The notes below the pieces were generated by a model. That model made no database searches. It saw only the letters and a program-made list of their open reading frames with translations, and was not told the DNA's origin. The translations under genes and the position numbers were made by a program. Shown in pieces: positions 15,489 to 22,830 of a stretch of 53,267 bases of DNA (its first letter is position 1; each line of letters opens with the position of its first letter). Source of the DNA: SIG454 sp045578465 (GTDB lineage: Bacteria; Bacillota; Clostridia; Monoglobales; Monoglobaceae); assembly GCA_045578465.1 (NCBI GenBank), contig JAZNKJ010000007.1, forward strand, positions 1 through 53,267, written 5' to 3'.

Positions 15489-17408
15489 TTATTTGCTTCT
15501 CTTTTTCCAAACAGAAAATTTAAGAACAGTTAAAACAATAATTCCTAAAAGAACAATGCCCAAAATCTCGGAAACAACAGCAGGGATGCCAAGCATAGCA
15601 GAAAGGTTGAATACTTTATCTATTCCGAAAACTGCAAAGAGAGCAAGGAGGATACCAACAAGACCTTCCCCTGCAATCATACCTGAGCAGAAAAGGATAC
15701 CATCGTTAACAATAGCCTTTTTCTCGTTTTCATCTCTTTTAAGCTTGTCAACGCCAAGACGGATAAGACCGCCAATCATAATGCAAGCATTAAGCTGAAC
15801 AGGGAGGTAAATGCCGATTGCAAATGGAAGAACAGGTATACCTAAGATTTCAACAATAACAGCGATAAATACGCCGATAAATACAAGTGCCCAAGGAAGC
15901 TGGCCTTCCATAACACCCTCAACAATCATCTTCATAAGAGTTGCTTGCGGAGCTGCAATTTCTTCAGAACCAAAGCCCCAAGCGGTATCTAAAAGATAAA
16001 GAGTTCCGCCGATTGCAAGGGCAGATGCAACAACACCGATAAGTTCGCCGATTTGCTGTTTCTTTGGAGTTGCCCCTAAAAGATAGCCTGTTTTAAGGTC
16101 CTGAGATGTATCCCCTGCTATTGCAGATACGATACAGATTATAGAACCGATTGCAATAGCACTTGTCATACCAACAGCACCAAGACTTCCTGTAAATTTA
16201 AGAAGAAGTGTTGTAATTAAAAGTGTAGCAATTGCCATACCTGAAACAGGGTTGTTACTGCTTCCAACAAGGCCAACCATACGGGATGAAACTGTTGCGA
16301 AGAAGAAACCGAAAACTACAACTAAAACTGCACCTAAGAATGTAACAGGAATAGCAGGAACGAGCCATACCAAAACAGTTAAAATAAGGATTGCGATTAA
16401 AACAATGCCCATATTCATATCCTTGGAAGTTCTTCCTGTGTCAACAGCCTTAGCACCAAAAGCGCTCTTTATAGCACCTGTGAAAGTCTTAACAATAAGC
16501 GGAAGAGATTTAATAAGGCTTATAATACCGCCTGTTGCAAGAGCACCTGCACCAATATATCTTATATATGTTGACCAGATGGCAGAAGCTCCGCCCTCGG
16601 CATAAAGCTCACCAATTGGAACAGTTCCGGGAGCGAGAATAAGCTTTTCTCCAAAGAGAACAATCATAGGGATTAAAACCATCCAGCTGAGAACACCGCC
16701 TGAGAACATATAAGAAGAAATTCTCGGTCCGCAGATATAACCAACGCTCAAAACCGCAGGATAAACCTGAGTTCCGATTGCACCTGCAAAGCCTTTGAAG
16801 AAGTTGCCTACATTTAAGGTTATTTCTCCGGCGGCAACTTTAAGTCCGTCAATAATGAACTTAAAGAGTGCGGCAAAACCCATACCTGCAAAAACTGTGG
16901 AGGCATTAGCACCGCCCTCTTCCCCTGCAAGTAAAACCTCAGCGCAGGCAGTTCCCTCAGGATAAGGGAGGATGCCGTGTTCTTTAACAATAAGGGCATT
17001 TCTCAGTGGAATCATAAAGAAAACGCCAAGCAGTCCGCCGATTAAAGCGATAAGGGTTATGCTTAAAATACCGGGCTTGTCCATAACACCTTCCTTTGCC
17101 CAAAGAAAGAGAGCGGGAAGAGTGAAGATTGCGCCTGCGGCAAGAGATTCGCCGGCAGAGCCGATTGTCTGAACCACATTGCTTTCAAGGATGGAGTTTT
17201 TACGCATAAGAACGCGGATAACTCCCATAGATATAACTGCGGCTGGGATGGATGCCGAAACAGTCATTCCCACTCGAAGTCCCAAGTAGGCATTGGCCGC
17301 ACCAAATATTACCGCGAGAAGAATACCCAATATAATAGAAGTAACAGTAAGTTCAGGGGTAATTCTTTCGGCAGGAATATATGGTTTAAAGTCTTTTTGA
17401 TTATTCAT
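15489..17408 (-). CDS. OPT-family oligopeptide/metal-complex transporter
   Basis: Multi-pass inner-membrane transporter, 639 residues with roughly 14-16 hydrophobic segments. The N-terminus after the cytosolic stretch reads GILLAVIFGAANAYLGLRVG, then SASIPAAVISMGVIR, both typical of prokaryotic OPT proteins. OPT members import small peptides or metal chelates; the substrate is not evident. The frame is open to a GTG at 17429, but the ATG at 17406-17408 is preceded by GGAG with 5-base spacing. A GTCGCA/TGCGAC hairpin (17423-17438) sits just upstream of the ribosome site and could tune translation. Confidence 0.92.
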   Translation of the reverse strand: MNNQKDFKPYIPAERITPELTVTSIILGILLAVIFGAANAYLGLRVGMTVSASIPAAVISMGVIRVLMRKNSILESNVVQTIGSAGESLAAGAIFTLPALFLWAKEGVMDKPGILSITLIALIGGLLGVFFMIPLRNALIVKEHGILPYPEGTACAEVLLAGEEGGANASTVFAGMGFAALFKFIIDGLKVAAGEITLNVGNFFKGFAGAIGTQVYPAVLSVGYICGPRISSYMFSGGVLSWMVLIPMIVLFGEKLILAPGTVPIGELYAEGGASAIWSTYIRYIGAGALATGGIISLIKSLPLIVKTFTGAIKSAFGAKAVDTGRTSKDMNMGIVLIAILILTVLVWLVPAIPVTFLGAVLVVVFGFFFATVSSRMVGLVGSSNNPVSGMAIATLLITTLLLKFTGSLGAVGMTSAIAIGSIICIVSAIAGDTSQDLKTGYLLGATPKKQQIGELIGVVASALAIGGTLYLLDTAWGFGSEEIAAPQATLMKMIVEGVMEGQLPWALVFIGVFIAVIVEILGIPVLPFAIGIYLPVQLNACIMIGGLIRLGVDKLKRDENEKKAIVNDGILFCSGMIAGEGLVGILLALFAVFGIDKVFNLSAMLGIPAVVSEILGIVLLGIIVLTVLKFSVWKKRSK

Positions 17409-17422
17409 ATATTCTCCATTCC

Positions 17423-17438
17423 GTCGCACTTTTGCGAC
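17423..17438 (-). promoter_or_regulatory. small hairpin in the opt leader
   Basis: GTCGCA (17423-17428) and TGCGAC (17433-17438) form a perfect 6-bp stem with a 4-base loop, ending a few bases from the ribosome site of the OPT gene. It is either an mRNA stabiliser or a translational control element; nothing in the sequence decides between them. Confidence 0.4.
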
Positions 17439-17456
17439 TATATATAATTTGTTACA

Positions 17457-17485
17457 ATTATAACATAAAAATCATCAAAAAGCAA
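17457..17485 (-). promoter_or_regulatory. promoter of the opt-pqqD operon
   Basis: On the minus strand, TTGCTT (plus positions 17480-17485) and a perfect TATAAT (plus positions 17457-17462) are spaced by 17 bases, giving a leader of about 40 bases. Confidence 0.65.
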
Positions 17486-17506
17486 CAGAAAAACTTAATA
17501 AAAAAC

Positions 17507-17549
17507 GGTTATAATAAGGAAAGTTTAGCATTCTTTCTCTATTATAACC
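17507..17549. terminator. long inverted repeat, possible bidirectional terminator
   Basis: GGTTATAATA (17507-17516) pairs perfectly with TATTATAACC (17540-17549), and GAAAG/CTTTC extends the stem inward after a mismatch and a G-U. T-rich tracts lie on both outer sides (GTTTTTTATT on the minus strand, ATTTTGTTTTTTT on the plus strand). The nearest gene ending upstream on the minus strand is the LysR gene, 290 bases away, so this would be a distant terminator. It is A+T rich and weak for its length. Confidence 0.4.
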
Positions 17550-17633
17550 ATTTTGTTTTTTTAAAATATCGGAAGTATCCGTCCTGAAAAGAAAAATAAT
17601 TATTGTAAACCAAAATTAAAAGCGAAAACCCAA

Positions 17634-17769
17634 AGCGGATAAGCCTTGATATTATGGGATTTCTGGGGATAACTATGAGTTTTACCCCCGATTTTTATAA
17701 AAAATAAGTTACACCTGTGGATAATGTGGAAAAGTCTGCGAATAACTATTTTACGGGGTTTGTTGATAA
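17634..17769 (+). other. cluster of DnaA-box-like sites
   Basis: Five 9-mers in the same orientation resemble the DnaA box TGTGGATAA (reverse of TTATCCACA): AGCGGATAA (17634-17642, 2 mismatches), TGGGGATAA (17664-17672, 1), TGTGGATAA (17716-17724, perfect), TGCGAATAA (17737-17745, 2) and TGTTGATAA (17761-17769, 1). A further TGTGGAAAA is at 17725. The cluster lies in a 429-base gene-free stretch (17409-17837) and is followed by a very A+T-rich segment. No dnaA, dnaN or plasmid rep gene is nearby. Confidence 0.5.
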
Positions 17770-17777
17770 AATTATAA

Positions 17778-17829
17778 TATTATGTAAACCAAAATAAAGG
17801 CAGTTATGTTTATTCAGGTTTACATAATA
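17778..17829. repeat. 13-bp inverted repeat beside lysR, with a third partial copy
   Basis: TATTATGTAAACC (17778-17790) and GGTTTACATAATA (17817-17829) are perfect inverted copies with a 26-base loop. GTAAACCAAAAT occurs at 17605-17616 and again at 17784-17795. The repeat ends 9 bases from the stop codon of the minus-strand LysR gene. It could be a protein-binding operator, a weak terminator for lysR, or part of the DnaA-box region. Confidence 0.5.
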
Positions 17830-17837
17830 AATAAAAA

Positions 17838-18713
17838 TTATTTTTTGATAAGCTCTAAAAATGCCTGAGCAGGCAGGGAGAGAGGGTTGTGCTTTAAATG
17901 GGCGTATCCAATGCTTCGAGAGGGCACAGGAGGGGTTAAATTTATCTCTTTTATTGCTCCTTTTTCTAAATTTTCTTTGGAAAATTCTTTAATGACGCAG
18001 GACACTCCAAGATGAATAGATGCAAACTGAATAAGCAGGTCGTGAACCGCAAGCTCAATCTGGGGTTTGAGAGCAATATTTTTTGAAAGAAAGGTTTCGT
18101 CTAAATATTTACGGGAAGATGAGTTTGTTTCAAGAAGCATAAGAGGCTCTTTCGCAATCTCCTCCCAGGTATATTTATTTTTTGCCTTATAATCACTTCC
18201 GCATACAAAAATATCGTGTATTTCAAAACAAGGAGTTATGCATAATTCATCATCCTTTGCGGGTAAATTAACAAAGGCAAGCTCTGCCTTTCCCTCTTTG
18301 ACGAATTGAAGCATACGGGAAGAATAGGAGTTGGCCATCTCAATACGGACAGATGGGTAAAGTGAATGAAACTTTTCAAGATAAGAAAGAAGAAAATGTC
18401 TGGTTATGGTATCCCCTGCGGCAATTATCAAAGAACCGCTTTCTAAGTGGTTAAGCTGAGCTAAAAGAGTTTCTCCCTGCTCAATGGTCTGGATTGCGCT
18501 TTCAACTTTCTGGAAAAGGAGAAGACCCTCTTTTGTAAGAGTTACCCCACGGCGAGAGCGGATAAAAAGCTTAGTCCCCAAATCATCTTCAAGCTGGCTT
18601 ATACATTGAGATATAGCCGACTGTGAAATATATAGATTTCGCGCTGCCGTTGAAAAGGAAGAATGGCGGGCAGTTTCATAAAAAACTTTATAATAATCCA
18701 GTTTGGTTTTCAT
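17838..18713 (-). CDS. LysR-family transcriptional regulator
   Basis: A 291-residue LysR regulator. The N-terminal winged HTH reads FYETARHSSFSTAARNLYISQSAISQCISQLEDDLG (read in part), followed by LFIRSRRGVTLTKEG. The C-terminal effector-binding domain (about 90-291) has the usual two-lobe periplasmic-binding-protein layout. It is divergent from the CofE-like gene with 106 bases between start codons and a perfect dyad in between, the classic arrangement of a LysR regulator with its target. The ligand is unknown. Confidence 0.93.
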   Translation of the reverse strand: MKTKLDYYKVFYETARHSSFSTAARNLYISQSAISQCISQLEDDLGTKLFIRSRRGVTLTKEGLLLFQKVESAIQTIEQGETLLAQLNHLESGSLIIAAGDTITRHFLLSYLEKFHSLYPSVRIEMANSYSSRMLQFVKEGKAELAFVNLPAKDDELCITPCFEIHDIFVCGSDYKAKNKYTWEEIAKEPLMLLETNSSSRKYLDETFLSKNIALKPQIELAVHDLLIQFASIHLGVSCVIKEFSKENLEKGAIKEINLTPPVPSRSIGYAHLKHNPLSLPAQAFLELIKK

Positions 18714-18743
18714 ATAAGCTCTCCTTATTGCAGTTGTAAGTTT

Positions 18744-18779
18744 TATCTATTTTACTAATAGATATATTTGTATTATAAT
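18744..18779 (+). promoter_or_regulatory. LysR operator overlapping the cofE-like promoter
   Basis: TATCTATT (18744-18751) and AATAGATA (18757-18764) form a perfect 8-bp dyad with a 5-base spacer, the size of a LysR half-site pair. It covers the -35 box TTTACT (18751-18756); TATAAT follows at 18774-18779 with 17-base spacing. Binding here could control both divergent genes. Confidence 0.6.
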
Positions 18780-18819
18780 AGGATTAGAAATTAAAGTCAA
18801 TAGAAGTGGAGGAAATATT

Positions 18820-20010
18820 ATGGAAAGAAAAATAGGAACTGTTTCAAGAGGTGTTCGTTGCCCGATTATCCGTGAGGGAGACAACCTTGCAAATATCGTG
18901 GTTGACAGTGTTATAGAGGCTGCTGCTTCCGAAGGATTTGAACTTAGAAATAAGGATGTTGTTGCGGTAACAGAATCTGTTGTTGCTCGTGCTCAGGGAA
19001 ACTATGCATCAGTTGACGCTATTGCAAAGGATGTTAAGGAAAAGCTTGGCGGAGAAACAATCGGTGTAATTTTCCCAATTTTAAGCCGTAACCGTTTTGC
19101 GATTTGCTTAAAGGGTATCGCAAAGGGCGCAAAGAAGATTGTTCTTATGCTTAACTATCCAAGCGATGAAGTTGGAAACGCTCTTATTTCCCTTGACCAG
19201 CTTGATGAGGCAGGGGTTAATCCTTATTCCGATGTTTTAAGCGAAGAGAAATACAGAGAGCTTTTCGGCGAAAATCTTCATCCGTTCACAGGCGTTGACT
19301 ATGTAACATATTATGGCGATTTAATCCGTTCCTGCGGAGCGGAGGCTGAAATCGTTTTCGCTAACGACCCAAGAACTATTTTAAAATATACAGACTGCGT
19401 TTTAAACTGCGATATCCACACCCGTGCAAGAACAAAGAGAATACTCCGCGATGCAGGAGCGAAAGTTGTTTGCGGTTTGGATGATATTTTGACAAAGTCA
19501 GTAGACGGAAGCGGTTTTAACGAAAACTATGGTCTTTTAGGCTCAAATAAATCAACCGAAGATACAGTTAAGCTTTTCCCTCAGGATTGCTTTGACCTTG
19601 TAAAGAATATTCAGTCTCAGCTTAAAGAGAAAACAGGTAAGCATATTGAGGTTATGGTATACGGCGACGGCGCATTCAAAGACCCGGTGGGCAAAATCTG
19701 GGAGCTTGCTGACCCTGTTGTATCCCCTGCTTATACAGATGGCTTAGAGGGAACACCGAACGAGCTTAAACTTAAATATCTTGCAGATAACGATTTTGCT
19801 GACCTTAAAGGAGATGAACTTAAAGAGGCTATCTCTAATGCGATTAAGCAAAAGGGAAGCAATTTAGTTGGAAATATGGCGTCCCAGGGAACAACCCCAC
19901 GCCGTTTAACTGACTTAATCGGTTCTCTCTGCGACCTTACAAGCGGTTCAGGGGATAAAGGAACACCGATTATTCTGGTTCAGGGATACTTTGACAATAT
20001 GACAGACTAA
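18820..20010 (+). CDS. CofE-like (coenzyme F420-0:L-glutamate ligase family) protein
   Basis: A 396-residue member of the F420 ligase fold. Recognised from the N-terminal IREGDNLANIVVDSV, the DVVAVTESVVARAQGN motif (E-S-V-V, metal and GTP site region in CofE) and the late VYGDGAFKDPVGKIWELADP segment. True CofE adds glutamate to F420-0, but most Clostridia lack F420 and no other F420 gene is in this window. The protein is also longer than archaeal CofE (about 250 aa), so it probably ligates an amino acid to another phosphorylated or carboxylated acceptor. It is controlled by its own promoter and probably by the divergent LysR. Confidence 0.8.
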   Translation: MERKIGTVSRGVRCPIIREGDNLANIVVDSVIEAAASEGFELRNKDVVAVTESVVARAQGNYASVDAIAKDVKEKLGGETIGVIFPILSRNRFAICLKGIAKGAKKIVLMLNYPSDEVGNALISLDQLDEAGVNPYSDVLSEEKYRELFGENLHPFTGVDYVTYYGDLIRSCGAEAEIVFANDPRTILKYTDCVLNCDIHTRARTKRILRDAGAKVVCGLDDILTKSVDGSGFNENYGLLGSNKSTEDTVKLFPQDCFDLVKNIQSQLKEKTGKHIEVMVYGDGAFKDPVGKIWELADPVVSPAYTDGLEGTPNELKLKYLADNDFADLKGDELKEAISNAIKQKGSNLVGNMASQGTTPRRLTDLIGSLCDLTSGSGDKGTPIILVQGYFDNMTD

Positions 20011-20034
20011 TTTTAACTCACACAATAATATAGA

Positions 20035-20062
20035 AAAAATCGCATTTTATATGCGATTTTTT
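20035..20062 (+). terminator. terminator after the cofE-like gene
   Basis: AAAAATCGCAT (20035-20045), loop TTTAT, ATGCGATTTTTT (20051-20062). The A-tract on the left makes it potentially bidirectional. Confidence 0.9.
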
Positions 20063-20132
20063 GTTTTATATAACTCCTTTAAAAACCACGAATAATTTCT
20101 GTTATAAACGCAGAATAAGCCAATAACAATTC

Positions 20133-20161
20133 TTGACTTTTCCTCTTCTATATGGTAAAAT
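20133..20161 (+). promoter_or_regulatory. main promoter of the polysaccharide locus
   Basis: TTGACT (20133-20138), 17-base spacer, TAAAAT (20156-20161). The predicted start is about 20168, giving a leader of about 125 bases. Within it TGTCCA and TGGACA (about 20189-20226) can close a hairpin. I see no JUMPstart/ops sequence and no loaP gene. Confidence 0.7.
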
Positions 20162-20293
20162 ATATTATGTATAATTATATTTTTATATATCATTGTCCAT
20201 TAGCATCGTTTGGCGGGAATTTGGACACTTTTGAAAATTTGAAAACCGCAAAAAGTCGTAAAGAGTACAATTGATATGATTGGAGATTTTAAA

Positions 20294-21538
20294 ATGGAGA
20301 AGTTTGAGAAAAAGGTTTGGCTTGCAACACCCACAATGCATGGCGAGGAAATTAAATATATTCAGCAGGCATATGAGACAAACTGGATGAGCACCATTGG
20401 TGAAAACATCAACGAAGTTGAGAGAATTGCCGCTGAAAAGACGCAGAAGAAGTATGCTGTTGCTCTTTCATGTTGTACTGCTGCACTTCACCTTGCGGTA
20501 AAACATGCAGGTGAAACCCTTTACGGCAAACCAAAAATCAGTCATGGAGCTTTAGAGGGCAAGAGAGTGTTTTGCTCTGATATGACTTTCGGAGCTACTC
20601 TTAACCCTGTTGTTTACGAGGGCGGAATTCCCGTATTTATTGATACAGAAGAGGAAACCTGGAATATGGATCCTGTGGCTCTTGAAAAGGCTTTCGAGAT
20701 GTATCCCGATGTGAAATTGGTTATAAGTGCAGAACTTTATGGATTTCCGGGACGAATGGACTTAATTAAAGAAATCTGTGAGAAGCACGGAGCTCTTTTG
20801 ATTGAGGATGCGGCTGAGGCTATGGGGGCGACTGTTAACGGAAGACAGTGCGGTTATTTTGGAGATTATTCTGCCATCAGCTATAACGGCAATAAGATTA
20901 TTACCGGCTCTTCAGGGGGATGTTTCTTAACTGATGATATTGAAACAGCCAACAAGATTCGTAAATGGTCAACACAGGCAAGAGAAGATGCTCCCTGGTA
21001 TCAGCACGAGGAAGTAGGATATAACTATCGGATGAGTAATGTTGTTGCCGGCGTTGTGCGTGGCCAGTATCCCCATTTGGAGGAGCATATTGCACAGAAA
21101 AAAGCAATATACGAAACATACAAAGAAGGTTTTAAAGACCTTCCTGTAAAGATGATTCCGATTGTAGAGGGAACAGAGCCTAATTACTGGTTGTCTGCCA
21201 TGACTATTGATAAAGACTATATGTGCAAGCAGACAAGAGATGATTTAACGGCTTCATACATATCCGAAAAAGGAAAAAGTTGCCCGACAGAAATTTTAGA
21301 AACCCTTGCTGAATATAATGCAGAAGGCAGACCAATCTGGAAGCCTATGCATATGCAACCTATATATAGTTCGCACGAATTTATTACCCGTCAGGGTAGT
21401 GGGCGCAACATAACAGACGGAGCGGTTGATGTTGGTGCAGATATTTTTGAGAGAGGCTTGTGTCTCCCCAGCGATAACAAAATGACGCCTGATGATCAGA
21501 AAAAGGTAATAGAAATCGTTAAACGCTGTTTTGAGTAA
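20294..21538 (+). CDS. DegT/DnrJ/EryC1/StrS-family sugar aminotransferase (PglE/EpsN-like)
   Basis: PLP enzyme that aminates a nucleotide-linked 4-keto sugar. Over 414 residues it shows the substrate-loop NWMSTIGENI, SCCTAALHLAVKH, the PLP-phosphate region LIEDAAEAMGA, and the internal-aldimine Lys (about residue 201) in YNGNKIITGSSGG. With the following PglC-like and PglD-like genes it forms the order used for UDP-diacetylbacillosamine-type sugars. The partner 4,6-dehydratase (PglF/EpsC) is not adjacent. The start at 20294 is preferred over the in-frame ATG at 20276 because GGAG (20282-20285) lies between them at the right spacing. Confidence 0.92.
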   Translation: MEKFEKKVWLATPTMHGEEIKYIQQAYETNWMSTIGENINEVERIAAEKTQKKYAVALSCCTAALHLAVKHAGETLYGKPKISHGALEGKRVFCSDMTFGATLNPVVYEGGIPVFIDTEEETWNMDPVALEKAFEMYPDVKLVISAELYGFPGRMDLIKEICEKHGALLIEDAAEAMGATVNGRQCGYFGDYSAISYNGNKIITGSSGGCFLTDDIETANKIRKWSTQAREDAPWYQHEEVGYNYRMSNVVAGVVRGQYPHLEEHIAQKKAIYETYKEGFKDLPVKMIPIVEGTEPNYWLSAMTIDKDYMCKQTRDDLTASYISEKGKSCPTEILETLAEYNAEGRPIWKPMHMQPIYSSHEFITRQGSGRNITDGAVDVGADIFERGLCLPSDNKMTPDDQKKVIEIVKRCFE

Positions 21539-21549
21539 GGGAGAAGATA

Positions 21550-22206
21550 ATGATACATAAAAAGGGATTTTATGAAAAATACATAAAGTGTCCGCAGGAT
21601 TTTTTTCTGGCACTTTGCGCGCTGATTGTTTTGAGTCCGCTTTTGCTCATAGTTGCTCTTTTGATAAAGCTTAACCTTGGCTCTCCCATATTATTCAAGC
21701 AGGAACGCCCGGGGTTAAATGGAGAAATATTCAAACTCTATAAATTTAGGACAATGAGCGATGAAAAGGATGAAGAAGGCAATTTACTGCCGGACGAAGT
21801 GAGATTGGGTAAGTTCGGGAAGTTCTTAAGAAGCACATCAATAGATGAACTTCCGGCGCTTATAAATATACTTCGCCTGGAACTTTCAGTTGTAGGGCCC
21901 CGTCCTCTTCTGGTCAGATACTTACCAAGATATAACGAGCATCAGGCAAGACGCCATGAGGCAAGACCCGGCCTTACGGGATATGCCCAGGCAAACGGCA
22001 GAAATGCCCTCAGCTGGGAAGAAAAATTTGATTATGATGTTGAGTATGTAGATAACATCACTTTCTTAGGTGATTGGAAAATAATATTTAAGACAGTGGC
22101 AACAGTTTTAAAACGAGACGGAATCAGCTCGGATACATCGGTAACGATGGAAGAATTTATGGGGACCATAGAGGAACCGGAAAAGAGAATAATAAGCCAT
22201 GAATAA
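21550..22206 (+). CDS. initiating phospho-sugar transferase (PglC/EpsL-like)
   Basis: Monotopic membrane enzyme that moves a sugar-1-phosphate from a UDP-sugar to undecaprenyl phosphate, the first step of repeat-unit assembly. The 218 residues have one hydrophobic re-entrant segment at about 20-42 (LSPLLLIVALLIKL), then QERPGLNGEIFKLYKFRTM, the catalytic Asp-Glu in STSIDELPAL, VVGPRPLL and RPGLTGYAQANGR. Size fits the minimal PglC class rather than the large WbaP class. It is 11 bases after the aminotransferase and overlaps the acetyltransferase gene by 8 bases. Confidence 0.95.
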   Translation: MIHKKGFYEKYIKCPQDFFLALCALIVLSPLLLIVALLIKLNLGSPILFKQERPGLNGEIFKLYKFRTMSDEKDEEGNLLPDEVRLGKFGKFLRSTSIDELPALINILRLELSVVGPRPLLVRYLPRYNEHQARRHEARPGLTGYAQANGRNALSWEEKFDYDVEYVDNITFLGDWKIIFKTVATVLKRDGISSDTSVTMEEFMGTIEEPEKRIISHE

Positions 22207-22813
22207 ATTAGTAATAATTGGGGCAGGCGGTCACGGAAGAGTGATTGCTGATATTGCAGAAAAAACAGGATACACAGATATAGTCTTTCTTGATGATAAT
22301 TCAGGAGCTAAAGAATGTGGCGGATATAAGGTTGTTGGTGGATGTAAAGATGCACTTTTATACAAAGATGCGGATTTTATTGTTGCCATAGGAAACGCAA
22401 AAGTCCGCCGCAAGATTCAGGAAGAACTTCTTGGAATGGGCTTACATATAGTTTCGCTGATTCATCCTGCTGCAGTGATTGCCCGAAATGTAAAAATAGG
22501 AATAGGGACTGTTGTGATGGCAGGGGCTGTTATAAATCCTTTTGTTGAAGTTGGACAGGGTTGCATTATAAATACCTGTGCATCTGTTGACCATGATAGC
22601 AACATTGGGGATTATATTCATATTGCAGTTGGTGCTCATGTGGCGGGAACTGTAACGATTGGAGAAAACACCTTTGTAGGAGCAGGAGTTACCATAAGCA
22701 ACAATATCGATGTTGCTAAAGATTGTATTTTAGGAGCAGGAGCGGTCGTAGTAAAAAATATTACCGATAAAGGAACCTATATTGGAGTCCCTGCGCAAAA
22801 AATAAAAGATTAG
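22199..22813 (+). CDS. sugar O/N-acetyltransferase, left-handed beta-helix (PglD/EpsM/NeuD family)
   Basis: Acetyl-CoA-dependent enzyme that acetylates an amino sugar. The 204 residues have an N-terminal Rossmann part (LVIIGAGGHGRVIADIA, VFLDDN) and a C-terminal hexapeptide-repeat beta-helix, with VDHDSNIGDYIHIAVGAHVA containing the catalytic His and closing on YIGVPAQKIK. It probably acetylates the 4-amino group made by the upstream aminotransferase. Its start overlaps the end of the phospho-sugar transferase gene. Confidence 0.93.
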   Translation: MNKLVIIGAGGHGRVIADIAEKTGYTDIVFLDDNSGAKECGGYKVVGGCKDALLYKDADFIVAIGNAKVRRKIQEELLGMGLHIVSLIHPAAVIARNVKIGIGTVVMAGAVINPFVEVGQGCIINTCASVDHDSNIGDYIHIAVGAHVAGTVTIGENTFVGAGVTISNNIDVAKDCILGAGAVVVKNITDKGTYIGVPAQKIKD

Positions 22814-22830
22814 TGAATGGAGACGATGTA

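Noticed and set aside
15493..17172. Several plus-strand frames (62-117 codons) across the OPT gene
   Set aside because: They are antisense shadows of a long membrane-protein gene with clear family motifs; their Ile/Thr/Pro-rich content is what the complement of hydrophobic codons produces.
20168..20290. JUMPstart/ops or LoaP-type antitermination leader for the polysaccharide locus
   Set aside because: No GGCGGTAGC-like ops element, no loaP or rfaH gene, and only a weak hairpin in the leader.
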